From: DASUPK01 sp963736305
GTDB lineage: Bacteria > Actinomycetota > Thermoleophilia > Solirubrobacterales > 70-9
Length of the DNA: 64,000 bases
Direction: 5' to 3'
NCBI GenBank assembly: GCA_963736305.1
Contig: CAVTOD010000008.1
Span: forward strand, 248,001-312,000
Each line of letters starts with the position of its first letter. Position 1 is the stretch's first letter. The position numbers and the translations under genes are program-made. This document shows, piece by piece, positions 1 to 8,472 of this stretch. The notes below the pieces were generated by a model. That model worked only from the letters and a program-made list of their open reading frames with translations. It made no database searches and had not been told where the DNA came from.

Positions 1-1447
1 CTTCGTGATCGTCGCCGCTGTTGCCGGTGCCACGTCGGCAAGCCTGATCCTCTACCTGTCCGACATCGCGAATGCGCTGAAGAACCACAGCGAGATCCAG
101 GGCGTGAACCCGTTCCTGACCAAGACGACGACCTCCGGGCCCCAGACGATCCTGATCATCGGTTCGGACAAGCGCAACCAGGACATCAGCGGCAAGTTCG
201 GGCTCTCGGACACGACCATGCTCCTGCGGCTCGATCCGGACCGGGGCGCGATCGCCCTGCTCTCTTTGCCTCGCGACCTGAAGGTCGACATCCCCGGCGT
301 GGGGACCGACAAGCTGAATGCCGCCTACTCCCTCGGGGGGCCCAAGCTGACCCTGCAAACCGTGAAGCAGCTCACCGGTGTCGACATCAACCATCTGGTC
401 AATGTCGACTTCACCGGCTTCGCTCGGGCTGTGAACTCGATCGGCTGCGTGTACGTCGACGTCGACCGCCGCTACTTCATCGCGCCGAATACGGGCACCT
501 CTGAGATCAACCTGCAGCCTGGGTATCAGGCCCTCTGCGGCTTCGACGCCCTGTCGTTCGCCCGATACCGCCACACGGACAACGACATCGTCCGCGCCGC
601 CCGTCAGCAGACCTTCCTGCGCGAGGCCCGCGCCAAGGTTCCGCCATCGAAGCTGATCGAGGACCGCAAGAAGCTCGTCAAGATCTTCACCACCTACACC
701 TCGTCCGACATCGGCTCCGCCGAGGAGATGCTCCAGGTACTGAGGCTGTTCTTCGACCTCCGCGGTGCCCCGATCAAGGAGATTCACTTCAACGGCACGC
801 TCGGTCCGTCGTACGTCACGGCCACCCCGGGCGAGATCCACACGGCCGTGGACCAGTTCCTGGGAGTGGAGGGCACCCCTGGACCCGCGGGCTCGAGCGC
901 CCAGCCGAACAAGGCCGTGACACCGCAGCAGCCGCCGGACCACACCAAGGCGAGGCCGGCCGCGCCCAGCCATCATCACCATCCCCCCGACACCAATCTG
1001 GTCTCGACCAGCTACGGCAAGCAACTTGCTCGGGGAATCAAGGCCCGCAAGGAGAAGGTGCCGGTGTACTACCCGACCGTGCTGGAGACGGGCAGCGACT
1101 ACGCGCAGAAGCCGCGCGTCTACAAGATCAACGGAAAGGGCGATCAGTCCCCGCCCCATGACCAGCGCGCCGCCTACAAGTGGGTCTTCTCCCTGCCGAC
1201 GCTCGGCGACTACTACGGCTTCGAGGGCACCCGCTGGAAGGACCCGCCGATCCTCACTGCCACCCACGAAGACAGGACGATCGGCGATCGCGACTACAAG
1301 CTCTACTACGACGGCGATCGCCTCCGGATGGTGGCCTGGCAGACCGAGGAGGGCTCGTTCTGGGTCTCCAACTCCCTGATCGAGACGATCTCGAACGCGG
1401 ACATGCTGAAGCTCGCCGTGGGCTTCCGCCAGCTCCCGGGAACCTGA
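1..1447 (+). CDS. LytR-CpsA-Psr (LCP) family protein, 5'-truncated by window edge
   Basis: LCP enzymes transfer lipid-linked glycopolymers onto peptidoglycan at the outer face of the membrane. The open frame runs off the left edge, so the cytoplasmic N-terminus is missing; the first visible residues form a hydrophobic segment that fits the membrane anchor. The LCP domain spans about residues 50-215, with the motifs IIGSDKR, SLPRDLKVDIPG and FARYRHTDNDIVRAARQQ supplying the conserved Asp and Arg residues that bind the pyrophosphate. A Pro/His-rich linker (about 285-335) leads to a C-terminal region of about 140 residues that I do not recognise. The gene lies 15 bases before a UDP-glucose dehydrogenase, which fits envelope polysaccharide synthesis. 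Confidence 0.88.
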   Translation, partial: FVIVAAVAGATSASLILYLSDIANALKNHSEIQGVNPFLTKTTTSGPQTILIIGSDKRNQDISGKFGLSDTTMLLRLDPDRGAIALLSLPRDLKVDIPGVGTDKLNAAYSLGGPKLTLQTVKQLTGVDINHLVNVDFTGFARAVNSIGCVYVDVDRRYFIAPNTGTSEINLQPGYQALCGFDALSFARYRHTDNDIVRAARQQTFLREARAKVPPSKLIEDRKKLVKIFTTYTSSDIGSAEEMLQVLRLFFDLRGAPIKEIHFNGTLGPSYVTATPGEIHTAVDQFLGVEGTPGPAGSSAQPNKAVTPQQPPDHTKARPAAPSHHHHPPDTNLVSTSYGKQLARGIKARKEKVPVYYPTVLETGSDYAQKPRVYKINGKGDQSPPHDQRAAYKWVFSLPTLGDYYGFEGTRWKDPPILTATHEDRTIGDRDYKLYYDGDRLRMVAWQTEEGSFWVSNSLIETISNADMLKLAVGFRQLPGT

Positions 1448-1462
1448 GCCGGGGATTCGATC

Positions 1463-2767
1463 GTGAGTGAGAGGGAGCCGATCGGGGTGGTCGGGGCCGG
1501 CTGGGTCGGCCTCGTGACTGCCGCCTGCTTCGCCGAGCTCGGCCATCGGGTGGTGGTGCGCGAGATCGTCCCGGAGAAGGTCGAGTCCCTCGGCCGCGGC
1601 GAGGTGCCGATTCACGAGCCGGAGCTGCCGGAGCTGATCGAGCGAAACCGCGAGCGCCTCACCTTCACCACGGAGATGGCGGAGCTGCTCGACGGGCCCC
1701 GCCTGCTCTTCGTCTGCGTCCAGACCCCGCCGACCTACTCCGGCGATGCCGATCTCTCGGCCGTGCAGCGCGCGGTGGAGGAGATCGGCGAGCCCGAGAA
1801 CAAGGCCCTCGTGATGAAGAGCACCGTCCCGGTCGGAACGGGGCGCACCATTCACCGCGACGCCCCGGACCTGGCCTATGTCTCGTGCCCGGAGTTCCTG
1901 AAGGAGGGCACGGCGGTCAAGGATTTCCTGGAACCGGACCGGGTGGTGATCGGGACTGACCCGGCCGACGACTGGGCCGCCGATGCGGTCGCGGCCGTCT
2001 ACGAGCCGCTCGACGCCCCGATCGTTCGCACCGACCTCTCGAGCGCCGAGATGATCAAGCTCGCGTCCAACGCCTACCTGGCGACCAAGATCAGCTTCAT
2101 CAACGAGATCGCGAACGTCTGCGACGAGGTCGGTGCCGACGTGACAGAGGTGGCGAAGGGAATGGGGATGGACCCTCGGATCGGCGATCGATTCCTCAAC
2201 GCCGGTTTGGGCTTCGGCGGTTCCTGCTTCCCAAAGGACACGCAGGCGCTCAAGATCCTCGCCGGGAACAGCGGCTACCACTTCCAGCTCCTCAGCTCGG
2301 TGATCGAGGTGAACGAGCTTCAGAAGCGCCGGGTGATGTCGAAGATCTCGAAGCACCTCGATTCGCTGGTCGGGAAGCGCGTGGCCCTCCTCGGCCTGGC
2401 GTTCAAGCCCGACACCGACGACATGCGCGAGGCGTCGAGCCTGGTGCTGGCCTCCCGGCTCGAGGGGGAGGGCGCTTCCGTCGTCGCCTTCGATCCCGTC
2501 GCCGAGAGGCAGGCGAGCGAGCTGCTGCCGAGTGTGGAAATGGCCGGCTCGGCGATGGAAGCGCTCGACGGCGCCGACGCCGCGGTCCTCGTCACCGAAT
2601 GGCCGGAGTTCGCCGAGCTCGACTGGGCCGACGTAGCCAAGCGAATGGGCAACCCCCTGCTGGTCGACGGGCGGAACTTCCTCGACCCCGAGGCGGTCCG
2701 CGCCGCCGGCATCGTCTACGAGGCGATCGGGCGCCCGAGCCTCACCGACAGGTCGGCGGTGGGGTGA
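1463..2767 (+). CDS. UDP-glucose/GDP-mannose 6-dehydrogenase family protein
   Basis: Members oxidise a nucleotide-linked hexose to the uronic acid with two NAD+. The 434-residue length is normal. The N-terminus has the Rossmann motif GVVGAGWVGL, and the catalytic cysteine is in GFGGSCFPKD (Cys255). The central helical dimerisation region and a C-terminal UDP-binding region (GLAFKPDTDDMR) are present. GTG start 15 bases after the LCP gene; the stop is followed one base later by the next start, so the genes are probably co-transcribed. The substrate (UDP-glucose or GDP-mannose) cannot be fixed from sequence; the sugar nucleotidyltransferase next door would supply either. Confidence 0.92.
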   Translation: MSEREPIGVVGAGWVGLVTAACFAELGHRVVVREIVPEKVESLGRGEVPIHEPELPELIERNRERLTFTTEMAELLDGPRLLFVCVQTPPTYSGDADLSAVQRAVEEIGEPENKALVMKSTVPVGTGRTIHRDAPDLAYVSCPEFLKEGTAVKDFLEPDRVVIGTDPADDWAADAVAAVYEPLDAPIVRTDLSSAEMIKLASNAYLATKISFINEIANVCDEVGADVTEVAKGMGMDPRIGDRFLNAGLGFGGSCFPKDTQALKILAGNSGYHFQLLSSVIEVNELQKRRVMSKISKHLDSLVGKRVALLGLAFKPDTDDMREASSLVLASRLEGEGASVVAFDPVAERQASELLPSVEMAGSAMEALDGADAAVLVTEWPEFAELDWADVAKRMGNPLLVDGRNFLDPEAVRAAGIVYEAIGRPSLTDRSAVG

Positions 2768-2768
2768 G

Positions 2769-3752
2769 GTGCAGGCGCTGATCCTGGCCGGCGGCGAGGG
2801 CACTCGCCTGCGGCCTCTCACCTACACGGTCCCCAAGCCGGTTCTTCCCCTCGCCGGCCGGCCGCACATCGCCTACGTGATCGACTGGCTCCGCGCCCAC
2901 GGCGTCGACGACGTGATCGTCTCGTGCGGCCATCTGGCCGAGGGGATGCGGAGCACGCTGGCGGAGCTCGAGCCCGGCATCCAGATCTGCTTCGCCGAGG
3001 AGCCCGACGCCCGCGGGACCGCCGGTGCGATCCGCTTCGCCGAGGAGATGCTCCGCGACCGGTTCCTCGTCCTCAACGGCGACGTGCTCTGCGACCTCGA
3101 CCTGACGGCGCTGATCGCGCAACACGACGACACGGGGGCAGCGGCGACGATCGCGCTCTACCCGGTCGAGGACCCGACGGGCTACGGGCTGATCCACCGC
3201 CATGACGACGGCGAGATCACGGAGTTCCTCGAGAAGCCCGAGCCCGAGGAGATCGACACCGACGAGATCAACGCCGGCGCATACCTGCTGGATCGCTCGG
3301 TCCTCGACCAGATCCCGCCGGACCGGGCGGTCTCGATCGAGCGCGAGGTCTTTCCGCGCCTGATCGGAAAGGGCCTCTACGGGATCAGGCTCGAGGGCTA
3401 CTGGATCGACATCGGGACGCCCGCCCGCTTCCTGGAGGCGAACTGGGACATCCTCGAAGGCCGAGTGGAGACCGTGGTGGGCAAGGGCCTCGACGAGCCG
3501 AAGGTTGTGGGAGAGGGGTGCGAGGTGGCCCATGGGGCCGAGCTCAAGCTGCCCTGCGTGGTCGGCCAGGGCTCCCGCGTCGGGGACGGCGCCGTGATCG
3601 AGCGCTCCGTGCTCCTGGACGGGTGCGTGGTCGAGGCGAATGCCGTGGTCTCCAACAGCATCCTGAGCGCAGGCGTGACCGTGGAGGCCGGGACTCGGCT
3701 CGAGGGGGAAGTGATCGGCGAGGGCGAGCTCGTGGGGGCCGCGAGCAAGTGA
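2769..3752 (+). CDS. Sugar-1-phosphate nucleotidyltransferase (probable mannose-1-phosphate guanylyltransferase)
   Basis: The N-terminal NTP_transferase domain (about residues 1-230) has the nucleotide loop GGEGTRLRPLT, the metal-binding Asp in LNGDVLCDLD, and EKPEPEE. The C-terminal 80 residues show hexapeptide-type repeats (VVGEGCEVAHGAEL, VVGQGSRVGDGAVI) expected of a left-handed beta helix. It would make an activated sugar for glycan synthesis. The GTG start follows the upstream stop by one base, and its stop overlaps the next start in a GTGA. A second, related enzyme lies at 8473; the two are paralogues rather than copies. GDP-mannose is inferred from family resemblance and from the PGI/PMI next door. 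Confidence 0.88.
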   Translation: MQALILAGGEGTRLRPLTYTVPKPVLPLAGRPHIAYVIDWLRAHGVDDVIVSCGHLAEGMRSTLAELEPGIQICFAEEPDARGTAGAIRFAEEMLRDRFLVLNGDVLCDLDLTALIAQHDDTGAAATIALYPVEDPTGYGLIHRHDDGEITEFLEKPEPEEIDTDEINAGAYLLDRSVLDQIPPDRAVSIEREVFPRLIGKGLYGIRLEGYWIDIGTPARFLEANWDILEGRVETVVGKGLDEPKVVGEGCEVAHGAELKLPCVVGQGSRVGDGAVIERSVLLDGCVVEANAVVSNSILSAGVTVEAGTRLEGEVIGEGELVGAASK

Positions 3753-4744
3753 ACGTGATCGGGGGCGACATGCTGGACGCGGTCCGAGCGATGCCGGACC
3801 ACCTGCGCGACGCGCTCTGGCGGATCGAGAGCGCGCGCGCCCCGACCATGGAGGCTCCGGCGGTGTTCGTGTGTGGCATGGGCGGGTCGGCGATCGGCGG
3901 CGACCTCGCGATCGCGGCGCTCTCGGACCGGCTCACCAAACCGATGCTGGTCTCGCGCGGCTACGAGCTGCCTGTCTGGGCCCCGGCCGGCTCCGCCGTG
4001 CTCTGCTCGAGCTACTCGGGCAACACCGAGGAGACCTTGGCCTGCTACGCGGCCGCCGAGGCGCTCGGCGCGCAGCGGCTGGTCGCCACGACGGGCGGAG
4101 AGCTCGCCGAGGCAGCCCGCGCCGACGGGGTCCCGGTGATCGGCTTGCCCGCCGGACTCCAGCCCAGGGCCGCCGTCGGATACATGTTCTGTGTCGCCGC
4201 CGAGCTGGCGGCGCTCTCGCTGGCGGGGCCGCGGCTGCACACCGAGATCGATGCCGCCGCCTCGCATGTCGGCGAGGCATTCGAGACGGCGGCGGCACGT
4301 GCCCGCGAGCTGGCCGGCCAGATCGGCGACGCGACCCCGATCGTCTACGGCAGCGATCTCACTGCTCCGGTCGCCTACCGGTGGAAGTGCCAGATCAATG
4401 AGAACGCCAAGCTGCCGGTCTTCTCCTCGGTCCTGCCGGAGGCCGACCACAACGAGATCGAGGGCTGGTCGGGGGCGGACCGCGAGTTCGCCGCGATCTT
4501 CCTCGAGGACCGCGACCAGCACCCCCGCGAGCGCAAGCGCTTCGAGCTGACCGCCAAGGCGATCGAGCCCTACGCGGCCACCGTGATCACCCTCGAAACC
4601 GAGGGCGAGACCCGTACGGACCGCATCCTCCGTTCGGTGATGCTCGGCGACCTGCTCGCGATCGAGCTCGCCAACGCCCATGGCGTCGACCCGCTGGCAG
4701 TCGACGTGCTCGAGGGCTTCAAGCAGGAGATGGGCCGGCCCTAG
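3749..4744 (+). CDS. Bifunctional phosphoglucose/phosphomannose isomerase (SIS domains)
   Basis: Isomerises glucose-6-P or mannose-6-P to fructose-6-P. The 331-residue protein carries two SIS sugar-isomerase folds. The phosphate-binding motifs GMGGSAIGGDLA and SSYSGNTEETL, and the late E-HNEIEGW region with catalytic Glu/His, match the archaeal/actinobacterial PGI/PMI family. An open frame extends upstream to 3518, but I place the start at GTG 3749, in a 4-base GTGA overlap with the nucleotidyltransferase stop, because homology begins there (VNVIGGDML). The neighbouring mannose-activating genes suggest mannose-6-P supply is its main role here. Confidence 0.88.
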   Translation: MNVIGGDMLDAVRAMPDHLRDALWRIESARAPTMEAPAVFVCGMGGSAIGGDLAIAALSDRLTKPMLVSRGYELPVWAPAGSAVLCSSYSGNTEETLACYAAAEALGAQRLVATTGGELAEAARADGVPVIGLPAGLQPRAAVGYMFCVAAELAALSLAGPRLHTEIDAAASHVGEAFETAAARARELAGQIGDATPIVYGSDLTAPVAYRWKCQINENAKLPVFSSVLPEADHNEIEGWSGADREFAAIFLEDRDQHPRERKRFELTAKAIEPYAATVITLETEGETRTDRILRSVMLGDLLAIELANAHGVDPLAVDVLEGFKQEMGRP

Positions 4745-5019
4745 CCGATCCGCTCCTCCAGCTTCACGACCACCTCGTCACCCTGCTCCTTGCCGATCGC
4801 CTTCCGCACGTCGGCCTTCACGGGGAGCTTGTGCGTCCCGTCGCCCATCGCCATGAAAGAGCTGCGGAATGCCTCGCCGTCGATCGTCCCGCGGACCTTG
4901 ACCAGCCCACGAGTCCCGAAGAACTCGACTGAGTCGGGCATCACGACGTAGGTCCAGCCACCCTTGGTCGGGCTCTTCTGCAGCGTTGCCTCGAATTCTC
5001 TGTTCAGAGTCGTCTCCAT
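4741..5019 (-). CDS. DUF1905 family protein
   Basis: A 92-residue protein made almost entirely of a DUF1905 domain: TYVVMPDSVEFFGTRG, KVRGTIDGEAFRSSF and a C-terminal GDEVVVKLE strand. This domain is usually found fused to, or near, YdeI-type proteins, and its biochemical function is not established. The domain is complete and the ATG is preceded by GAGGAGAAG. It is convergent with the PGI/PMI gene, the two stops overlapping by four bases. Confidence 0.82.
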   Translation of the reverse strand: METTLNREFEATLQKSPTKGGWTYVVMPDSVEFFGTRGLVKVRGTIDGEAFRSSFMAMGDGTHKLPVKADVRKAIGKEQGDEVVVKLEERIG

Positions 5020-5084
5020 GTGCTTCTCCTCGGTCGAGTTCCTGCCTGAAGAGACTCAGGCTCTGCCGCTGGCTCATCGCACCT

Positions 5085-5504
5085 TCAGTCCTCGCTCGGC
5101 GGCCGCCGTTGCGCCTTGCGCTCAGACCTGCGGCGCTTCTGCTCGAGGCGGCGCTGGCGAGCGGCGCGCGATGGCTTCGTGGGGCGGCGTGGCTTCGGCT
5201 TGCGCAGGCCCTCGGCGAGCTTTTCCCGCAGACGCTCGAGGGCCAGCTCGCGGTTGCGTGCCTGGCTGCGGGCGTCCTGGGCGACGGCCGTCACGCGTTC
5301 CCCGAGGTTTCGCCGCAATAGAGCCCGTTGCTGCTCGCTGAGCGTCTTGGAGGCGTCCACCTCGAAGACCGCCTCGATCCGCGAGGCGGTCACGTTCGCG
5401 TGCTGACCACCAGGCCCCGAGGAGCGGCTGGCGCGCAGCTCGATCTCGTCGAGCGGGATGAACGTATCTTCTGTGACCCGAAGTCCCTCGTCCATGCGAG
5501 GCAT
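5085..5504 (-). CDS. arfB: Alternative ribosome-rescue factor ArfB-type peptidyl-tRNA hydrolase
   Basis: A codon-independent release factor that enters stalled ribosomes and hydrolyses peptidyl-tRNA. The GGQ loop is in SSGPGGQHANV, followed by the RF-1 domain (SRIEAVFEVDASKTLS), and the protein ends in a long basic tail (from about residue 95, rich in Arg, Lys and Gln) that in known ArfB enters the empty mRNA channel. At 139 residues it matches the family and lacks the codon-recognition domain of RF1/RF2. An ATG at residue 4 is an alternative start. Transcribed away from ahcY. Together with tmRNA and SmpB it gives this genome at least two rescue routes. Confidence 0.88.
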   Translation of the reverse strand: MPRMDEGLRVTEDTFIPLDEIELRASRSSGPGGQHANVTASRIEAVFEVDASKTLSEQQRALLRRNLGERVTAVAQDARSQARNRELALERLREKLAEGLRKPKPRRPTKPSRAARQRRLEQKRRRSERKAQRRPPSED

Positions 5505-5554
5505 AACGTAGCCTTGAGCTCCGCCAAACTTCGATCCAGGAGATCAATCACCGC

Positions 5555-7036
5555 ATGAGCACCGCCACGAGCGAACCCACGACCACCGCCCTCGACTTCA
5601 AGGTGGCCGACCTCTCACTGGCCGAATTCGGCCGCAACGAGATCAGGCTTGCCCAGCACGAGATGCCCGGTTTGATGGCGACGCGGGAGGAATTCGCGGA
5701 TTCACAGCCCCTGAAGGGCGCCCGGGTCACGGGCTCGCTCCATATGACGGTGCAGACCGCTGTCCTGATCGAGACGCTGGTCGCGCTCGGCGCGGAGGTC
5801 CGCTGGGCGAGCTGCAACATCTTCTCCACCCAGGATCACGCCGCGGCGGCGGTGGCCGTGGGCCCGGAGGGGACCCCGAAGGACCCGCAGGGCATCCCCG
5901 TTTTCGCCTGGAAGGGTGAGACGCTCGCGGAGTACTGGTGGTGCACCGGGCACGCCCTGACCTGGCCCGAGCCTGGGCCCAACGGCGAGACTGGCCCGAA
6001 CATGCTGCTCGATGACGGCGGGGACGCCACCCTGCTCGTGCACCTCGGCGTCGAGTACGAGGCCGCGGGAGTGGTCCCGGGTCCGGAGACCGCCGGCTCC
6101 GAGGAGGAGAAGGTGATTCTGGAGGTCCTGCGCGCGAGCCTTGAGGCCGAGCCGCAGCGATTCACGCAGATGGCCGCGGGAATCAAGGGCGTCACCGAGG
6201 AGACCACCACCGGCGTCGTGCGCCTCTACGAGCGCCAGACGAGCGGCACGCTGCTCTTCCCGGCCATCAACGTCAACGACTCGGTGACGAAGTCGAAGTT
6301 CGACAACATCTACGGCTGCCGCCACTCCCTGATCGACGGGATCAACCGCGCCACCGACGTGATGATCGGCGGCAAGACCGCCGTGATCTGCGGCTTCGGC
6401 GACGTCGGCAAGGGCTGCGCCGAGTCGCTCCGCGGGCAGGGCGCCCGGGTGATCGTCACCGAGATCGACCCGATCTGCGCGCTCCAGGCCGCGATGCAGG
6501 GCTACGAGGTCCGCGCCCTGGACAGCGTGCTCGAGGAGGGCGACGTCTTCGTCACCGCCACCGGCAACAAGGACGTGATCACAGTCGACCAGATGGCCGC
6601 GATGAAGCACCAGGCGATCGTCGGCAACATCGGGCACTTCGACAACGAGATCGACATGGCCGGGCTCGAGAACCTGGACGGCATCGAGCGGATCAACATC
6701 AAGCCGCAGGTCGACGAGTGGCGCTTCCCCGACGGCCACTCGATCATCGTCCTCTCCGAGGGCCGCCTGCTGAACCTCGGCAACGCCACCGGCCACCCGA
6801 GCTTCGTGATGTCGAACTCGTTCACGAACCAGGTGATCGCCCAGATCGAGCTCTTCGGCAAGGCCGAGGCATACGGCAAGGAGGTTCACGTCCTGCCGAA
6901 GCACCTGGACGAGAAGGTCGCCCGCCTCCACCTCGATGCGCTCGGCGTCGAGCTCACCGAGCTCAAGGTCGACCAGGCCGCCTACATCGGCGTGCCGGTC
7001 GAGGGGCCGTACAAGAGCAACCACTACCGCTACTAG
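5555..7036 (+). CDS. ahcY: Adenosylhomocysteinase
   Basis: Hydrolyses S-adenosylhomocysteine to adenosine and homocysteine, clearing the product inhibitor of methyltransferases. The 493-residue length suits the bacterial enzyme. Visible landmarks are the NAD-binding loop GFGDVGKGCAESLRGQG, the substrate region NDSVTKSKFDN with the catalytic Lys, the GNIGHFDNEID loop, and the invariant C-terminus KSNHYRY. ATG start; an AGGAG lies about 12 bases upstream, further than usual. The short (50-base) upstream gap leaves no room for a SAH riboswitch. Confidence 0.97.
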   Translation: MSTATSEPTTTALDFKVADLSLAEFGRNEIRLAQHEMPGLMATREEFADSQPLKGARVTGSLHMTVQTAVLIETLVALGAEVRWASCNIFSTQDHAAAAVAVGPEGTPKDPQGIPVFAWKGETLAEYWWCTGHALTWPEPGPNGETGPNMLLDDGGDATLLVHLGVEYEAAGVVPGPETAGSEEEKVILEVLRASLEAEPQRFTQMAAGIKGVTEETTTGVVRLYERQTSGTLLFPAINVNDSVTKSKFDNIYGCRHSLIDGINRATDVMIGGKTAVICGFGDVGKGCAESLRGQGARVIVTEIDPICALQAAMQGYEVRALDSVLEEGDVFVTATGNKDVITVDQMAAMKHQAIVGNIGHFDNEIDMAGLENLDGIERINIKPQVDEWRFPDGHSIIVLSEGRLLNLGNATGHPSFVMSNSFTNQVIAQIELFGKAEAYGKEVHVLPKHLDEKVARLHLDALGVELTELKVDQAAYIGVPVEGPYKSNHYRY

Positions 7037-7078
7037 GTTCGTCCAGCCCCGCGTAGGACGCGCGGGAAGGGGGATGAT

Positions 7079-8419
7079 GTGGGCGGGATGAGAGTGCGGA
7101 TGCGGATCGCCCTGCTGGCGGGGTGCCTGTTGGGGCTGATGGCGGCGGCGCCGCGCGCCGGCGCGATCGAGCTGCAGCCCGTCGGACCGGGCTTTGATCA
7201 GCCCGTCTTCGTCACCTCGCCGCCCGGTGATCCGCGCCTCTTCGTGCTGGAGCGGCCGGGCCGCATCCAGGTGATCCACGATGGGACGGTCAGCCAGTTT
7301 CTCGACATCCATACCCAGACGAGCGTCGATGGGGAGCGCGGTCTGCTCTCGATGGCTTTCGACCCGCACTATGCGTTGAACGGCCTGTTCTATGTCTTCT
7401 ATACCGGCACGCAGACAGCCGATGGGGGGTTCGGCCACGTGGACGAGTTCCACGTCAATCCCGCCGACCCGAACCTCGCCGACCCAGCGAGCCAGCGTCC
7501 AGTCCTGACGATCAGCCGCCCGAACACGAGTGCCTCGAATCACAACGGCGGCCAGATCCAATTTGGCAGCGACGGGTATCTGTACATCTCTGTTGGCGAC
7601 GGCGGCACAGGTGGCTCAACTGCGCCCGACCCGGCCGTGTTGAACGGGAAGATCCTGCGCATCGACCCCCACGGGGCCGGCGCGGGCGCACACGGCATCC
7701 CTCCGACAAACCCCTTCGCCGGCTCGGCTACCGCACGACAGGAGATCTGGAGCCTCGGCCTGCGGAACCCCTTCCGTTTCTCCGTCGACGCGCTGACCGG
7801 TGATCTCATCATCGGAGACGTTGGGGAGACGCAGTGGGAAGAGGTTGACTTTGCGCCGGCCTCTTCCCGCGGGGGCCGCGGGTCGAACTATGGCTGGCCG
7901 GCCTGCGAGGGTCTCGTGGGCACCTGTCCGGGCGCGACGCCGCCCGTCTTCGTCTACCCCCACACCGATCCCGGTGGCGATGTTGCCAATGGCTGCGCGA
8001 TCATCGGCGGGTACGTCTACCGCGGCACCCAGGCGCCGGAGCTCGCCGGCCGTTACCTGTATGCCGATCTCTGCACGGCGGAGTTGCGTTCCCTGCAGCT
8101 CGGCAGCCCGTTCGCGACCGACCGTGCGGAGAGCGCTCCCGGAGCGATTGGCAGCGCTCGCTCGTTCGGCGAGGACTCAGCCTGCAACCTCTATGTGACG
8201 AACACGACCACGGTCTTCCGGATCGTGGGCTCCGCCGGCACCGGCGGATCGGTCTGCCTGAGCACCGCGCCCACGACGTGCCACAAGTGCCCGCCGGGCA
8301 AGAAGGGCAAGAAGTGCCGTAAGCGCAAGAAGAAGCACCGCGCGGCCGAGGCCAAGATGAAGCACAAGAAGCACAAGAAGTGCAAGAAGCACAAGAAGAA
8401 GCGGAAGAAGAAGAAATAG
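7079..8419 (+). CDS. Secreted PQQ-dependent sugar dehydrogenase-like protein with polylysine tail
   Basis: A soluble glucose/sorbosone dehydrogenase (GSDH) beta-propeller, residues about 30-385: the conserved blocks RLFVLERPGRI, SVDGERGLLSMAFDP, ASNHNGGQIQFGSDGYLYISVG and WSLGLRNPFRFS are all visible. A signal peptide precedes it (RMRIALLAGCLLGLMAAAP), so it is exported. The last 45 residues are extraordinary: about half lysine, with His, Arg and four Cys, beginning CHKCPPGKKGKKCRKRKKK. The GTG at 7079 has GAAGGGGG about 6 bases upstream; an in-frame ATG at 7088 is an alternative. A strong hairpin follows the stop. Cofactor and substrate are family inference. Confidence 0.88.
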   Translation: MGGMRVRMRIALLAGCLLGLMAAAPRAGAIELQPVGPGFDQPVFVTSPPGDPRLFVLERPGRIQVIHDGTVSQFLDIHTQTSVDGERGLLSMAFDPHYALNGLFYVFYTGTQTADGGFGHVDEFHVNPADPNLADPASQRPVLTISRPNTSASNHNGGQIQFGSDGYLYISVGDGGTGGSTAPDPAVLNGKILRIDPHGAGAGAHGIPPTNPFAGSATARQEIWSLGLRNPFRFSVDALTGDLIIGDVGETQWEEVDFAPASSRGGRGSNYGWPACEGLVGTCPGATPPVFVYPHTDPGGDVANGCAIIGGYVYRGTQAPELAGRYLYADLCTAELRSLQLGSPFATDRAESAPGAIGSARSFGEDSACNLYVTNTTTVFRIVGSAGTGGSVCLSTAPTTCHKCPPGKKGKKCRKRKKKHRAAEAKMKHKKHKKCKKHKKKRKKKK

Positions 8420-8420
8420 A

Positions 8421-8456
8421 CAGACCGCAGCCGAAGGCACCTCCGGCCGCGGTCTG
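8421..8456 (+). terminator. Inverted repeat after the sugar dehydrogenase gene
   Basis: CAGACCGC and GCGGTCTG form a perfect 8-bp outer stem, extended by an inner GCCG/CGGC after one mismatch, with a loop of about 9 bases. It begins 2 bases after the stop codon. There is no clear T-run, which is common for hairpin terminators in high-GC actinobacteria. Confidence 0.6.
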
Positions 8457-8472
8457 AGAACCTGTCGCCCTC

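Noticed and set aside
3518..3748. Long N-terminal extension of the PGI/PMI protein
   Set aside because: The extension lies inside the preceding gene, is Arg/Gly-rich and shadow-like. Homology and the GTGA overlap fix the start at 3749.
5505..5554. SAH riboswitch upstream of ahcY
   Set aside because: Only 50 bases separate ahcY from the divergent arfB gene, with no conserved SAH-element core visible.
5702..7561. A 619-codon open frame antisense to ahcY, and other long antisense frames opposite secA, ftsEX and RNase R
   Set aside because: High-GC codon bias keeps opposite frames open. Their proteins are Arg/Asp/Val-rich without recognisable domains and lack ribosome binding sites, while the sense genes are clear.
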